The translations under genes were made by a program, and so were the position numbers. This document shows, one piece after another, positions 1 to 5,445 of a stretch of 6,680 nt of DNA (positions are counted from its first letter, which is position 1; each line of letters begins with the position of its first letter). Location of the stretch: positions 1-6,680 of the forward strand of contig USNP01000032.1 in NCBI GenBank assembly GCA_900556165.1, written 5' to 3'. A model generated the notes under the pieces. The model had not been told where the DNA came from. It made no database searches and saw only the letters and a list, made by a program, of their open reading frames with translations. This stretch comes from an uncultured bacterium. GTDB lineage: Bacteria; Patescibacteriota; Saccharimonadia; Saccharimonadales; Saccharimonadaceae.

Positions 1-273
1 TGGCAAAATAAGTATAAAACTAATCTTTTTTGAAAGTAGTCGCCTTAAAATCTCATCGTCTTCACTGATAAATATAATTTCGAAATTACCCGAATAATAT
101 TCTTCTTCAATTTTCTGCACACAAAAATCAAAAAAATGAGATTTTTCAACTTCACTCATCATTTTAGTTTTACTGCTTTCATTAAATTCCATATCTAAAA
201 ATCGATTTTTAGATATTTTTGAAAGAGTAGTTTTACCCAAACAAGGATAAGCCGCAATAATTCTAGTTTGCAT
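1..273 (-). CDS. P-loop NTPase / small nucleotide-kinase-like protein, 3' end cut by window edge
   Basis: This frame is open for 91 codons from the ATG at 273 to base 1, with no stop inside the window. An in-frame TAA lies directly before the ATG, so no start further upstream in this frame is possible. The N-terminus has a beta strand (RIIAAY) followed by a Walker A-like loop, AYPCLGKTT (residues 8-16). The usual first glycine of GxxxxGK[ST] is replaced by Ala8; Gly13, Lys14 and Thr15 are kept. A second short segment, FLDMEFNESS (26-35), resembles the aspartate/serine-rich segment seen after the P-loop in some phage and bacterial kinase-like P-loop proteins. The acidic EEEYYSGNFEIIFIS (57-71) looks like a buried strand after a helix. 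The start overlaps the ligA stop by 11 nt (ATGCAAACTAG), which suggests translational coupling and a place at the end of the lemA-htpX-ligA unit; the ribosome site is weak (AAAGAA). A nucleotide-binding role is inferred from the P-loop. Substrate and exact family are unknown. Confidence 0.75.
   Translation of the reverse strand, partial: MQTRIIAAYPCLGKTTLSKISKNRFLDMEFNESSKTKMMSEVEKSHFFDFCVQKIEEEYYSGNFEIIFISEDDEILRRLLSKKISFILILP
191..216. repeat. perfect 26-bp palindrome inside the P-loop gene
   Basis: The left arm ATATCTAAAAATC is followed immediately by its exact reverse complement GATTTTTAGATAT, with no spacer and no mismatch. The centre is ATCGAT. It falls 58-83 nt into the coding region of the P-loop gene, covering codons for residues I20 to M28. 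As RNA it could fold with an 11-bp, mostly A-U stem and a 4-nt UCGA loop. Function is unknown; it may be a chance product of codon choice in an AT-rich gene. Confidence 0.9.
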
Positions 274-2287
274 TTATTTCTTTCAAAAACTTATCTTCAC
301 TCATAACTTTCACACCAAGTTTTTCAGCCTTCAAAATCTTTGTTTTACCAACTTTTTCACCAATCACTAAAAAATCTGTAGTTTTTGAAATTGTTTTTTG
401 AAATTTTCCACCTAAAGCTTCAATTTTTTCAATAGCCTGTTCGCGTGTCATTGTTTTTAGTGTTCCAGTAATTACAAAGCTCTTACCAACTAAAACACCT
501 TCTATTTTTTCGAAATTTTTTACTTTCACACCAAGATTAAACATTTTTTTCAAAATTCGTAAATTTTCGTCATCATTAAAATACGCCAAAATACTTTCCG
601 CGACTTTTTTGCCAATTCCGTCAATTTCAAGCAATTCTTCAAGATTCGAATCGCGCAAATTTTCAAATTTTTCAAACCTTTCCGCCAAAAGATTTGCCGT
701 TTCACTGCCAATATGTCGAATCCCTAAAGCAGAAATAAATTTCGAAAGTTCTGGATTTTTCGAAAGTTCAATCGCTTTCAAAAGATTATTCGCCGACATT
801 TCAGCAAAACGCTCAAGCTTTAACAAATCCTCTTTTTTAAGTGAATAAATATCCGCCAAATCTCGAATCAAACCTTTTTCAACCAGTAAATTAACATTTT
901 TTTCACCGAGGTTTTCTATATCCAATCCCGCTTTAGAAGCATAAAATGCCACCATTTTTTTTAAAATTAAGTCAGAATTCAAACCTTTTGCACGATACGC
1001 AACTTCGCCGTTTGGTCGATAAAATTCGATATCAGGAAATTGTTTCGAAAGTTTATCTTCAAAGTCAAACGATTTAGTATTTTTTGGGCGAAGTTCGGGT
1101 AAAACTCGCAAAATTTTTGGAATAATGTCACCAGATTTAAAAACCACAACAGTATCACCAATCCGAACATCAAGACGCTGAATCTCATCAGCATTATGAA
1201 GGCTAGCGTGTCGAACAGTAGTTCCAGCAAGCTGAACGGGTGGAAAAACCGCAACAGGAGTTGCAACGCCAGTTCGCCCAACTGAAATAACAATATCTGA
1301 AATAACTGCCGTAACCTCCTCTGGCGAATATTTAAAAGCAATAGCTGCACGAGGCTGTTTACCAACAATTCCAAGATTTAAAAATTGTTCACGATTATTA
1401 AGTTTTACAACTATGCCATCAGTGTTGAAGGGGAGGTCTTTTCGCTTCTCCTCCCAGAATTCAATAAATTCAATAACTTTTTTAATGCTTTTAACCCGTG
1501 AAGCCTGTTCATTTACTGAAAAACCAAGATTTTTTAGTGCCTTATAAGCAAATTCATTTGTCGGGATCTCTTGTAAATCCTCACGAATAATATCATAAGC
1601 ACGAAAATTCAGCGGTCTTGAAGCGACTACCACCGGATTGAGCTGACGAATTGTTCCTGCAGCTAAATTCCGAGGATTGGCAAACTCCTGTTCACCTTGC
1701 TCTTTTCGAGCCTGATTTATTTTTTCGAAATCATCCTTCAAAACGACAATTTCACCACGAATCTCAGTTCTACCTTTTTCAAAAAAACTAAACTCTTCAT
1801 TGCTTGAACCTAAAAAAAGCGGGATATTTTTAATTGTTCGAACATTACTTGAAACATCTTCACCAATAAATGAATCGCCACGAGTGACTGCACGCATAAA
1901 TTCACCATCTTCAAAAATCAGCGAACACGCCAATCCATCCATTTTGATATCCGCAAAAAAATCCTCTTCAATTTCTGGATTAAGTTTTTTAATTCGATCA
2001 AACCAATCAAAAATCTCCTTATGACTAAAAACATCATTCAAACTCAACATCCGAGTAGAATGCTTAACTTTTTCAAAACCGCCAATCATCACATTTCCAA
2101 CTCTTTGTGTTGGTGAATTTTTCGAAATTAGCTCCGGATTATCTACCTCGATCTTTTTTAGTTCTGAAAATAGTGAATCATAAACTGCATCTGGAACGCT
2201 AGGCGCATCCAGTGTGTGATATTCGAAAGAATACTTATTCAAAAGCTGAACTAAATCACTATATCTTTTTTTATCGCTGGTCGACAT
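263..2287 (-). CDS. ligA: NAD+-dependent DNA ligase LigA (zinc-finger cysteines absent)
   Basis: LigA seals nicks in DNA using NAD+, joining Okazaki fragments and closing repair gaps. At 674 aa it matches the usual family length. Domain Ia (about 1-65) has the NMN-binding pattern Y23-H24, D33, Y36, D37. The nucleotidyltransferase domain has KMDG with the adenylated lysine K115, then R136 (TRGD), EIRGE (175-179), DGIVVK (290-295) and AFKY (317-320). The OB fold includes HASLHNADEI (360-369) and GD..IP (386-390). Helix-hairpin-helix segments are GIRHIGSETA (522-531) and EIDGIGKKVA (554-563). A BRCT domain fills about 596-674, with VITGTL and a GGKF turn. The region normally holding a Cys4 zinc finger (about 415-442) has no cysteine, and C121 is the only one in the protein. 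The ATG at 2287 is fixed by an in-frame TAG two codons upstream and by GAAGGG 6 nt before it. The gene overlaps the upstream membrane-protein gene by 17 nt and the downstream P-loop gene by 11 nt. Identity is certain; the effect of the missing finger is not known. Confidence 0.98.
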   Translation of the reverse strand: MSTSDKKRYSDLVQLLNKYSFEYHTLDAPSVPDAVYDSLFSELKKIEVDNPELISKNSPTQRVGNVMIGGFEKVKHSTRMLSLNDVFSHKEIFDWFDRIKKLNPEIEEDFFADIKMDGLACSLIFEDGEFMRAVTRGDSFIGEDVSSNVRTIKNIPLFLGSSNEEFSFFEKGRTEIRGEIVVLKDDFEKINQARKEQGEQEFANPRNLAAGTIRQLNPVVVASRPLNFRAYDIIREDLQEIPTNEFAYKALKNLGFSVNEQASRVKSIKKVIEFIEFWEEKRKDLPFNTDGIVVKLNNREQFLNLGIVGKQPRAAIAFKYSPEEVTAVISDIVISVGRTGVATPVAVFPPVQLAGTTVRHASLHNADEIQRLDVRIGDTVVVFKSGDIIPKILRVLPELRPKNTKSFDFEDKLSKQFPDIEFYRPNGEVAYRAKGLNSDLILKKMVAFYASKAGLDIENLGEKNVNLLVEKGLIRDLADIYSLKKEDLLKLERFAEMSANNLLKAIELSKNPELSKFISALGIRHIGSETANLLAERFEKFENLRDSNLEELLEIDGIGKKVAESILAYFNDDENLRILKKMFNLGVKVKNFEKIEGVLVGKSFVITGTLKTMTREQAIEKIEALGGKFQKTISKTTDFLVIGEKVGKTKILKAEKLGVKVMSEDKFLKEINAN

Positions 2288-3353
2288 CCACTACCCTTCT
2301 ATACAATAAATATACATAAACGGAACTTAGAATACACGAGAAGCAACTCATTAATAACATCGAAATTGGTACAATTGGAATCTTAATAAAAAACTCATTA
2401 ATCGAATTCAACCAATTCATCAATATTATTATTGGAATAATTATCACCAACCATAACAAAACCAGAACAAAAACCAAAAACAAAACTCGTTTCAAAATTG
2501 CTAATCGCCTCTGTGAAACCATGTCTCCAGCAATTTTTAAAGCTTTAAACGGATAGGTTCCAGGAATCGTTACAATAATCATCGCGAAAATTGATCCTGT
2601 AACCCAAAAAGCCGAGAGCGAAAATAACAGTAACATTGCAGCAAAAAACACCATTTGTTCCACTCCACTTGATAGTATCCCTGTTGTTCTAGCAGCAGCT
2701 CCAACAATCGTTGCAATAAATACCGGAATCATCTGGAATAATATAACCGCAGAAATAACCATCATTGGAATTATAGGCGCACCACAAGAATATAGCGCAT
2801 CCCTGAGATTATAGTTTTTATTGCCGTTCAAAATATTTCGGCAAAGCTGAACCGTCGCCAACCAAATAAAAAGTATCAATATCGCAAAAATTAACTGCTG
2901 AACCTCATTCGGTGACTGAACTAACCCGCCACTAGTGAATGTCGCAGTCATAATTAATCCGGCTTTCCCAATTTCACCAAAAAAACCTTCAAAATTTCCA
3001 TCATTTGTCGTATCGACTACCGCCTGAAGACTTGAAATGAAATTCTGATCCATTAATCCAATAAAAAGAATTCCCATAAGTGCAAAAATAAGAATAAGAT
3101 TTCGAAAAATGGTTTTATTTTGATACATAAATCTGAAAACATCACCCATTAAATTCCAATAACCACCAATTTTTAGCGGTCGAGCATAATCTCGTCTTTT
3201 CGAAATTTTAAAACTTCTGTGCGGTCGACGAGCTTTAAATTTTTGAAATCGCTCTATCACATTTTTTCGAAAATAAATCCGAATTGAGATAACCCAAAAA
3301 TATACCAAACTAATCTGTTTTTCGTTAGAGCTTAATATTTTTTTCTTAACCAC
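2271..3353 (-). CDS. polytopic membrane protein of unknown function, basic N-terminus, about 6 helices
   Basis: I do not recognise a characterised family. The 360-aa product starts with a cytoplasmic-looking, very basic region: residues 25-61 hold 15 Lys/Arg and only 2 acidic residues. A short GGYWNLMGDVFRFMYQNK segment (63-80) then leads into the first helix. Hydrophobic stretches near 82-101, 152-171, 191-219, 233-262, 288-312 and 325-350 suggest six membrane spans. The loop between spans 1 and 2 is the largest and polar. The C-terminal tail (YRRVVDVDQR) is short and charged, consistent with a cytoplasmic end. The GTG start shares its first G with the htpX TAG stop (TAGTG), and GAGG lies 5 nt before it, so translation is probably coupled to htpX. 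It sits between a membrane protease and ligA in one unit. The position suggests an envelope role, but a transporter, a scaffold or an HtpX substrate/partner are equally possible. No catalytic motif was seen. Confidence 0.85.
   Translation of the reverse strand: MVKKKILSSNEKQISLVYFWVISIRIYFRKNVIERFQKFKARRPHRSFKISKRRDYARPLKIGGYWNLMGDVFRFMYQNKTIFRNLILIFALMGILFIGLMDQNFISSLQAVVDTTNDGNFEGFFGEIGKAGLIMTATFTSGGLVQSPNEVQQLIFAILILFIWLATVQLCRNILNGNKNYNLRDALYSCGAPIIPMMVISAVILFQMIPVFIATIVGAAARTTGILSSGVEQMVFFAAMLLLFSLSAFWVTGSIFAMIIVTIPGTYPFKALKIAGDMVSQRRLAILKRVLFLVFVLVLLWLVIIIPIIILMNWLNSINEFFIKIPIVPISMLLMSCFSCILSSVYVYLLYRRVVDVDQR
2294..2299 (-). promoter_or_regulatory. ribosome binding site of ligA, inside the upstream gene
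   Basis: GAAGGG lies 6 nt before the ligA ATG and within the last codons of the membrane-protein gene. Together with the in-frame TAG just upstream of the ATG, it fixes the start in the overlap between the two genes. Confidence 0.7.
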
Positions 3354-4222
3354 TAAAACCTCACACTATTTTCTTTTATTCTTTTAATTCGCTCCTCAAG
3401 AGGTGGATGAGTTGAAAAAATCCTCTGAAAGAATCCTACTTTCATTGGATTCGAAATAAATAAACTTGCAGTTGTTGAATTTTGCTTTTTAAGCGGTTGA
3501 TTATTTTTGAGTTTTTCAAGAGCACGTATAAGTCCATCAGGATATCTTGTTAATGAAACCGCAGTTGCATCAGCCAGGAATTCACGCTCACGAGAAATCG
3601 AAAGCCGAACTATCATCGCTAAAATTGGCGAAATCATAACAAACAATAAACCTAAAATCATCAGAATTGGATTCTGACTATCCTCGTCATCACTCCAAAA
3701 AATAACTCTCATTATAATATCTGCCAAAAAACCGATAGCAGCTGTCAGTGCTACTGCCGCCATAGAAACTCTAATGTCATAATTTTTTATATGTGAAATT
3801 TCATGCGCTACAACACCTTCAATTTCCACTTTGTCCATATTTTCAAGCAACCCAGTTGTAGCACAAATAATAGAATCTTCAGGACTCGTTCCAGCCGCAA
3901 AAGCGTTCATTGAATGATCATTAATTATATATAACTTCGGCATAGGTATTCCAGCGGTTATTGAAATTGACTCAACCGCAGAATAAAACACCGGCGCATC
4001 TTTTTTAGAAATAGATCTTGCGCCATTCATTATTATGACAATTTTTTTAGATATTTTATATTGAAAAAAAGCATAAAACACTGTAAAAATAAATGTCCAA
4101 TAAAAAATAGATCTGTCGTTCAATATATACGAAAAATATAGCCCAATCCCTGATATAATCGCAATAAATAGTGAAAAAATTATCACTGTATTGCGTTTAT
4201 TTTCAGAAATTGAGCTATACAT
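3353..4222 (-). CDS. htpX: HtpX-family membrane zinc metalloprotease (M48B)
   Basis: HtpX-type proteases cut misfolded or damaged membrane proteins from the cytoplasmic side of the inner membrane, overlapping in role with FtsH. The 289-aa length is typical. Two N-terminal helices (about 12-33 and 39-58) are followed by the catalytic zinc motif HEISH: H140 and H144 as ligands, E141 as the general base. The segment SREREFLADA (210-219) supplies the third ligand, E214. Two further helices (about 152-176 and 186-207) lie between these motifs, the family arrangement. The upstream NDHSMNAFAAG (101-111) and the C-terminal STHPPLEERI (270-279) are conserved M48 signatures. The opening MYSSISENKR is of the kind usual for HtpX and supports the ATG at 4222. 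AGGG lies 10 nt upstream of it and AAGG directly abuts it. lemA precedes it by 21 nt, a common pairing, and its TAG stop is shared with the GTG of the next gene. All catalytic residues are present, so it should be active. Confidence 0.97.
   Translation of the reverse strand: MYSSISENKRNTVIIFSLFIAIISGIGLYFSYILNDRSIFYWTFIFTVFYAFFQYKISKKIVIIMNGARSISKKDAPVFYSAVESISITAGIPMPKLYIINDHSMNAFAAGTSPEDSIICATTGLLENMDKVEIEGVVAHEISHIKNYDIRVSMAAVALTAAIGFLADIIMRVIFWSDDEDSQNPILMILGLLFVMISPILAMIVRLSISREREFLADATAVSLTRYPDGLIRALEKLKNNQPLKKQNSTTASLFISNPMKVGFFQRIFSTHPPLEERIKRIKENSVRF
3359..3362 (-). promoter_or_regulatory. ribosome binding site supporting the GTG start at 3353
   Basis: GAGG lies 5 nt before the GTG, within the last codons of htpX. 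It supports the GTG that overlaps the htpX stop rather than an internal ATG such as codon 69. Confidence 0.6.
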
Positions 4223-4243
4223 CCTTAATAAACCCTAATTAAA

Positions 4244-4807
4244 TTAGAATTTTACTTGTGGTGCAGATTCGATAGTTTTTCGATCTTCGACCTCGAAGAA
4301 ATCTCGCTTTTCAAAACCAAGTTTTTTAGCAAAAATATTAGTTGGGAAAGTTTTAATCTTAATATTAAGATCTCTAACCCCACCGTTATAAAATCGGCGA
4401 GCACCTTGAATTTTGTCTTCAATTTCTTGCTGTTGTTGCTGGAACTGAACAAAACCTTCATTCGCCTTCAACTCTGGATAGTTTTCAGCAACCGCAAACA
4501 ATCGTCCAAGAGCTTGAGACATCTCACCTTCAGCTTGTGCGACAGCGGCAACATTGTTTCCGGCATTAAGCAAGCCAGCTCTCGCATTGCTTACATTTTC
4601 GAAAACTTCTTTTTCGTGAGTTGCATATCCTTTAACAGTTTCTACAAGGTTTGGAATTAAATCAGCTCGATATTTAAGCTGAACAGCAATATCACTCCAA
4701 GCCTCTTCAACTCGTTCATTCAAACGAACAAGAGCGTTATATTGACTCCAAACAAAAATCCCGATAAAACTAAGAACGGCAACAATTATAATAATTGCAA
4801 TTGGCAT
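4244..4807 (-). CDS. lemA: LemA family membrane-anchored protein
   Basis: LemA proteins have one N-terminal membrane helix and a long alpha-helical domain. Their biochemical role is poorly defined, but they are often encoded next to htpX. The 187-aa length is typical. Residues 3-20 form the hydrophobic anchor, followed by the family pattern YNALVRLNERVEEAWSDI (23-40), QLKYRADLIPNLVETVKGYA (43-62) and AVAENYPELKANEGF (105-119). The C-terminal part has EIEDKIQGARRFYNGGVRDL (128-147) and then KTFPTNIFAKKLGF (152-165), both conserved in position. An FQQQQQ run (122-127) replaces the more usual leucine/glutamate-rich residues just before that. The ATG at 4807 has a strong AGGAG 6 nt upstream. The whole leader between tRNA-Leu and the ATG is 26 nt, leaving no room for a separate promoter, so lemA is probably transcribed with tRNA-Leu. 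htpX follows after 21 nt. A partner or scaffold role for HtpX is inference from this pairing. Confidence 0.96.
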   Translation of the reverse strand: MPIAIIIIVAVLSFIGIFVWSQYNALVRLNERVEEAWSDIAVQLKYRADLIPNLVETVKGYATHEKEVFENVSNARAGLLNAGNNVAAVAQAEGEMSQALGRLFAVAENYPELKANEGFVQFQQQQQEIEDKIQGARRFYNGGVRDLNIKIKTFPTNIFAKKLGFEKRDFFEVEDRKTIESAPQVKF

Positions 4808-4813
4808 TTTATT

Positions 4814-4818
4814 CTCCT
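4814..4818 (-). promoter_or_regulatory. ribosome binding site of lemA in the tRNA-Leu trailer
   Basis: AGGAG lies 6 nt before the lemA ATG, the best match to the Shine-Dalgarno consensus among the genes here. It sits only 15 nt beyond the encoded CCA of tRNA-Leu, so tRNA 3' processing and ribosome loading happen very close together. Confidence 0.75.
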
Positions 4819-4833
4819 ACTATTGTTAAAATT

Positions 4834-4921
4834 TGGTGCGCAAGGCGGGAATCGAACCCGCACGACTGTTTAGGTCAAGGGATTTTAAGTCCCTCGCGTC
4901 TACCAATTCCGCCACTCGCGC
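4834..4921 (-). tRNA. tRNA-Leu(UAA)
   Basis: Read on the minus strand, the 88 nt fold as a complete class II tRNA with CCA encoded. The acceptor arms are GCGCGAG and CTTGCGC (7 pairs, one G-U), with A73 as discriminator as expected for leucine. The D arm is closed by GCG/CGC and contains GGTAG. The anticodon stem AGGGA/TCCCT holds loop CTTAAAA, so the anticodon is UAA, which reads UUA and UUG. A 16-nt variable arm pairs through GAC/GTC. The T arm is GCGGG-TTCGATT-CCCGC. The leucine codon it reads suits an AT-rich genome. It is first in the lemA transcription unit. Confidence 0.97.
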
Positions 4922-4929
4922 GTATTTAT

Positions 4930-4959
4930 ATTTTAGCACGCCTCAACAGCAAAAGTCAA
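4930..4959 (-). promoter_or_regulatory. sigma-70-type promoter of tRNA-Leu and probably the lemA unit
   Basis: On the minus strand, TTGACT (-35, 4954-4959) is separated by 18 nt from TAAAAT (-10, 4930-4935), each a 5-of-6 match to consensus. A TGC precedes the -10, giving an extended -10 element. The likely transcription start is near 4922-4923, placing RNA synthesis one or two bases before the mature tRNA 5' end. No other promoter fits between the tRNA and lemA. Confidence 0.75.
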
Positions 4960-4964
4960 GGCGT
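4938..4964. repeat. inverted repeat overlapping the tRNA-Leu promoter
   Basis: Arms at 4938-4947 and 4955-4964 pair over 10 positions (8 Watson-Crick, 2 G-U in the minus-strand RNA) around a 7-nt loop. It begins 9 nt after the stop of the 106-aa gene and covers the -35 and most of the spacer of the tRNA-Leu promoter. Neither strand has a T tract after it, so it is not a classical intrinsic terminator. It could be an operator-like dyad, an RNA 3' end stabiliser for the upstream gene, or coincidence. Confidence 0.55.
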
Positions 4965-4973
4965 ATATAACAA

Positions 4974-5294
4974 TTAAGCTTCGTCTTTATCCAAAAGTGG
5001 TGAAATAACCATAATAAAAAATGAAAACACACCAAGAACTAAAAATGTAGCCCAAGCTTTACCCATAGTTTCAGCAAGATAATTGTCGGACCAGATATTA
5101 GCTAAGCTAATGAGCGCACAAACCATCGCAGTAAAAATATTAAACCAAATAATCGTTTGTCGAATAGCTACCACAGTCTTGCTATACTTTTTCTTTGGTT
5201 TTGGCTGAGCGATAACAACTGAGTGGGTATTTACATTTTTTGTATCTTCTTCACCTTTTCTAATTTCGACAATCTTCTGATTTTCTTCTTGCAT
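4974..5294 (-). CDS. small two-helix membrane protein of unknown function (106 aa)
   Basis: I do not recognise the family. The N-terminal 45 residues are hydrophilic and charged, with an acidic start (MQEENQKIVEIRKGEEDTKN) and a basic patch PKPKKKYSK (31-39). Two hydrophobic helices follow, about 47-67 and 80-100, then an acidic tail LLDKDEA. Positive charge before helix 1 and a short loop between helices suggest both termini face the cytoplasm. The start is the ATG at 5294, preceded by AAGGA at 8 nt. A longer frame from a GTG at 5327 would begin inside the acceptor stem of tRNA-Cys and is not credible. The leader from tRNA-Cys is 24 nt, so the gene is probably transcribed with it from the promoter near 5409. 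It ends 52 nt before tRNA-Leu. The frame has ordinary amino-acid composition and a clean transmembrane pattern, so I think it is real; its role is unknown. Confidence 0.8.
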   Translation of the reverse strand: MQEENQKIVEIRKGEEDTKNVNTHSVVIAQPKPKKKYSKTVVAIRQTIIWFNIFTAMVCALISLANIWSDNYLAETMGKAWATFLVLGVFSFFIMVISPLLDKDEA

Positions 5295-5302
5295 TACTTC
5301 TT

Positions 5303-5307
5303 TCCTT
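5303..5307 (-). promoter_or_regulatory. ribosome binding site deciding the ATG at 5294
   Basis: AAGGA lies 8 nt before the ATG at 5294 and just outside the tRNA-Cys 3' end. It favours this start over the in-frame GTG at 5327, which falls within the tRNA. Confidence 0.6.
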
Positions 5308-5318
5308 TTGTTATATTC

Positions 5319-5392
5319 TGGAGGCACCTACCGGATTTGAACCGGTGTAAACGGTTTTGCAGACCGCTGCGTAACCACTCCGCCAAGGCGCC
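5319..5392 (-). tRNA. tRNA-Cys(GCA)
   Basis: The minus strand gives a 74-nt tRNA with encoded CCA. The acceptor stem is GGCGCCT/AGGTGCC (one G-U pair), with discriminator U73, an identity base for cysteine tRNAs. The D arm closes with GCG/CGC. The anticodon arm is GCGGT-CTGCAAA-ACCGT, so the anticodon is GCA. The variable loop is TTAC, and the T arm is ACCGG-TTCAAAT-CCGGT. It has its own promoter upstream and is followed after 24 nt by the 106-aa membrane-protein gene. Confidence 0.97.
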
Positions 5393-5395
5393 AAA

Positions 5396-5418
5396 GTGGT
5401 ATAAAATTATTATACCAC
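5396..5418. repeat. perfect 9-5-9 inverted repeat between hisS and tRNA-Cys
   Basis: GTGGTATAA (5396-5404), a 5-nt loop and TTATACCAC (5410-5418) pair exactly. On the minus strand the repeat lies 27 nt after the hisS stop and contains the tRNA-Cys -10 box; only TTT follows it. On the plus strand it is followed by ACTTTTTT, so it looks like an intrinsic terminator facing the wrong way, with no plus-strand gene to end. Stem strength is low (3 G-C pairs). Confidence 0.7.
5409..5417 (-). promoter_or_regulatory. extended -10 promoter of tRNA-Cys
   Basis: On the minus strand, TGGTATAAT is a perfect -10 hexamer with a TG extension. A good -35 is not visible at 16-18 nt, where the sequence is T-rich, and the extended -10 may compensate. 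The transcription start would be near 5401-5402, about 9 nt before the mature tRNA. Confidence 0.65.
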
Positions 5419-5445
5419 ACTTTTTTGAAAAATTAAACAATAGCG

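Noticed and set aside
609..2024. Other long frames within ligA (609-848 +, 979-1374 -, 1800-2024 +)
   Set aside because: All are shadows of ligA, which has full domain support across the region; none has a recognisable motif.
4356..4371. 16-bp perfect palindrome (ATCTTAAT and its complement) in lemA
   Set aside because: A 16-bp palindrome is not unexpected in AT-rich DNA of this length, and it encodes ordinary LemA residues.
4252..4660. Frames overlapping lemA on both strands
   Set aside because: LemA motifs explain the region; the shadow frames are low-complexity and lack ribosome sites or domains.
4795..4977. Plus-strand frame containing ARRESNPHDCLGQG
   Set aside because: This is the antisense translation of tRNA-Leu, a well-known false protein; the tRNA on the minus strand is complete.
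5294..5327. GTG at 5327 as the start of the small membrane protein
   Set aside because: It lies inside the tRNA-Cys acceptor stem; the ATG at 5294 has AAGGA upstream outside the tRNA.
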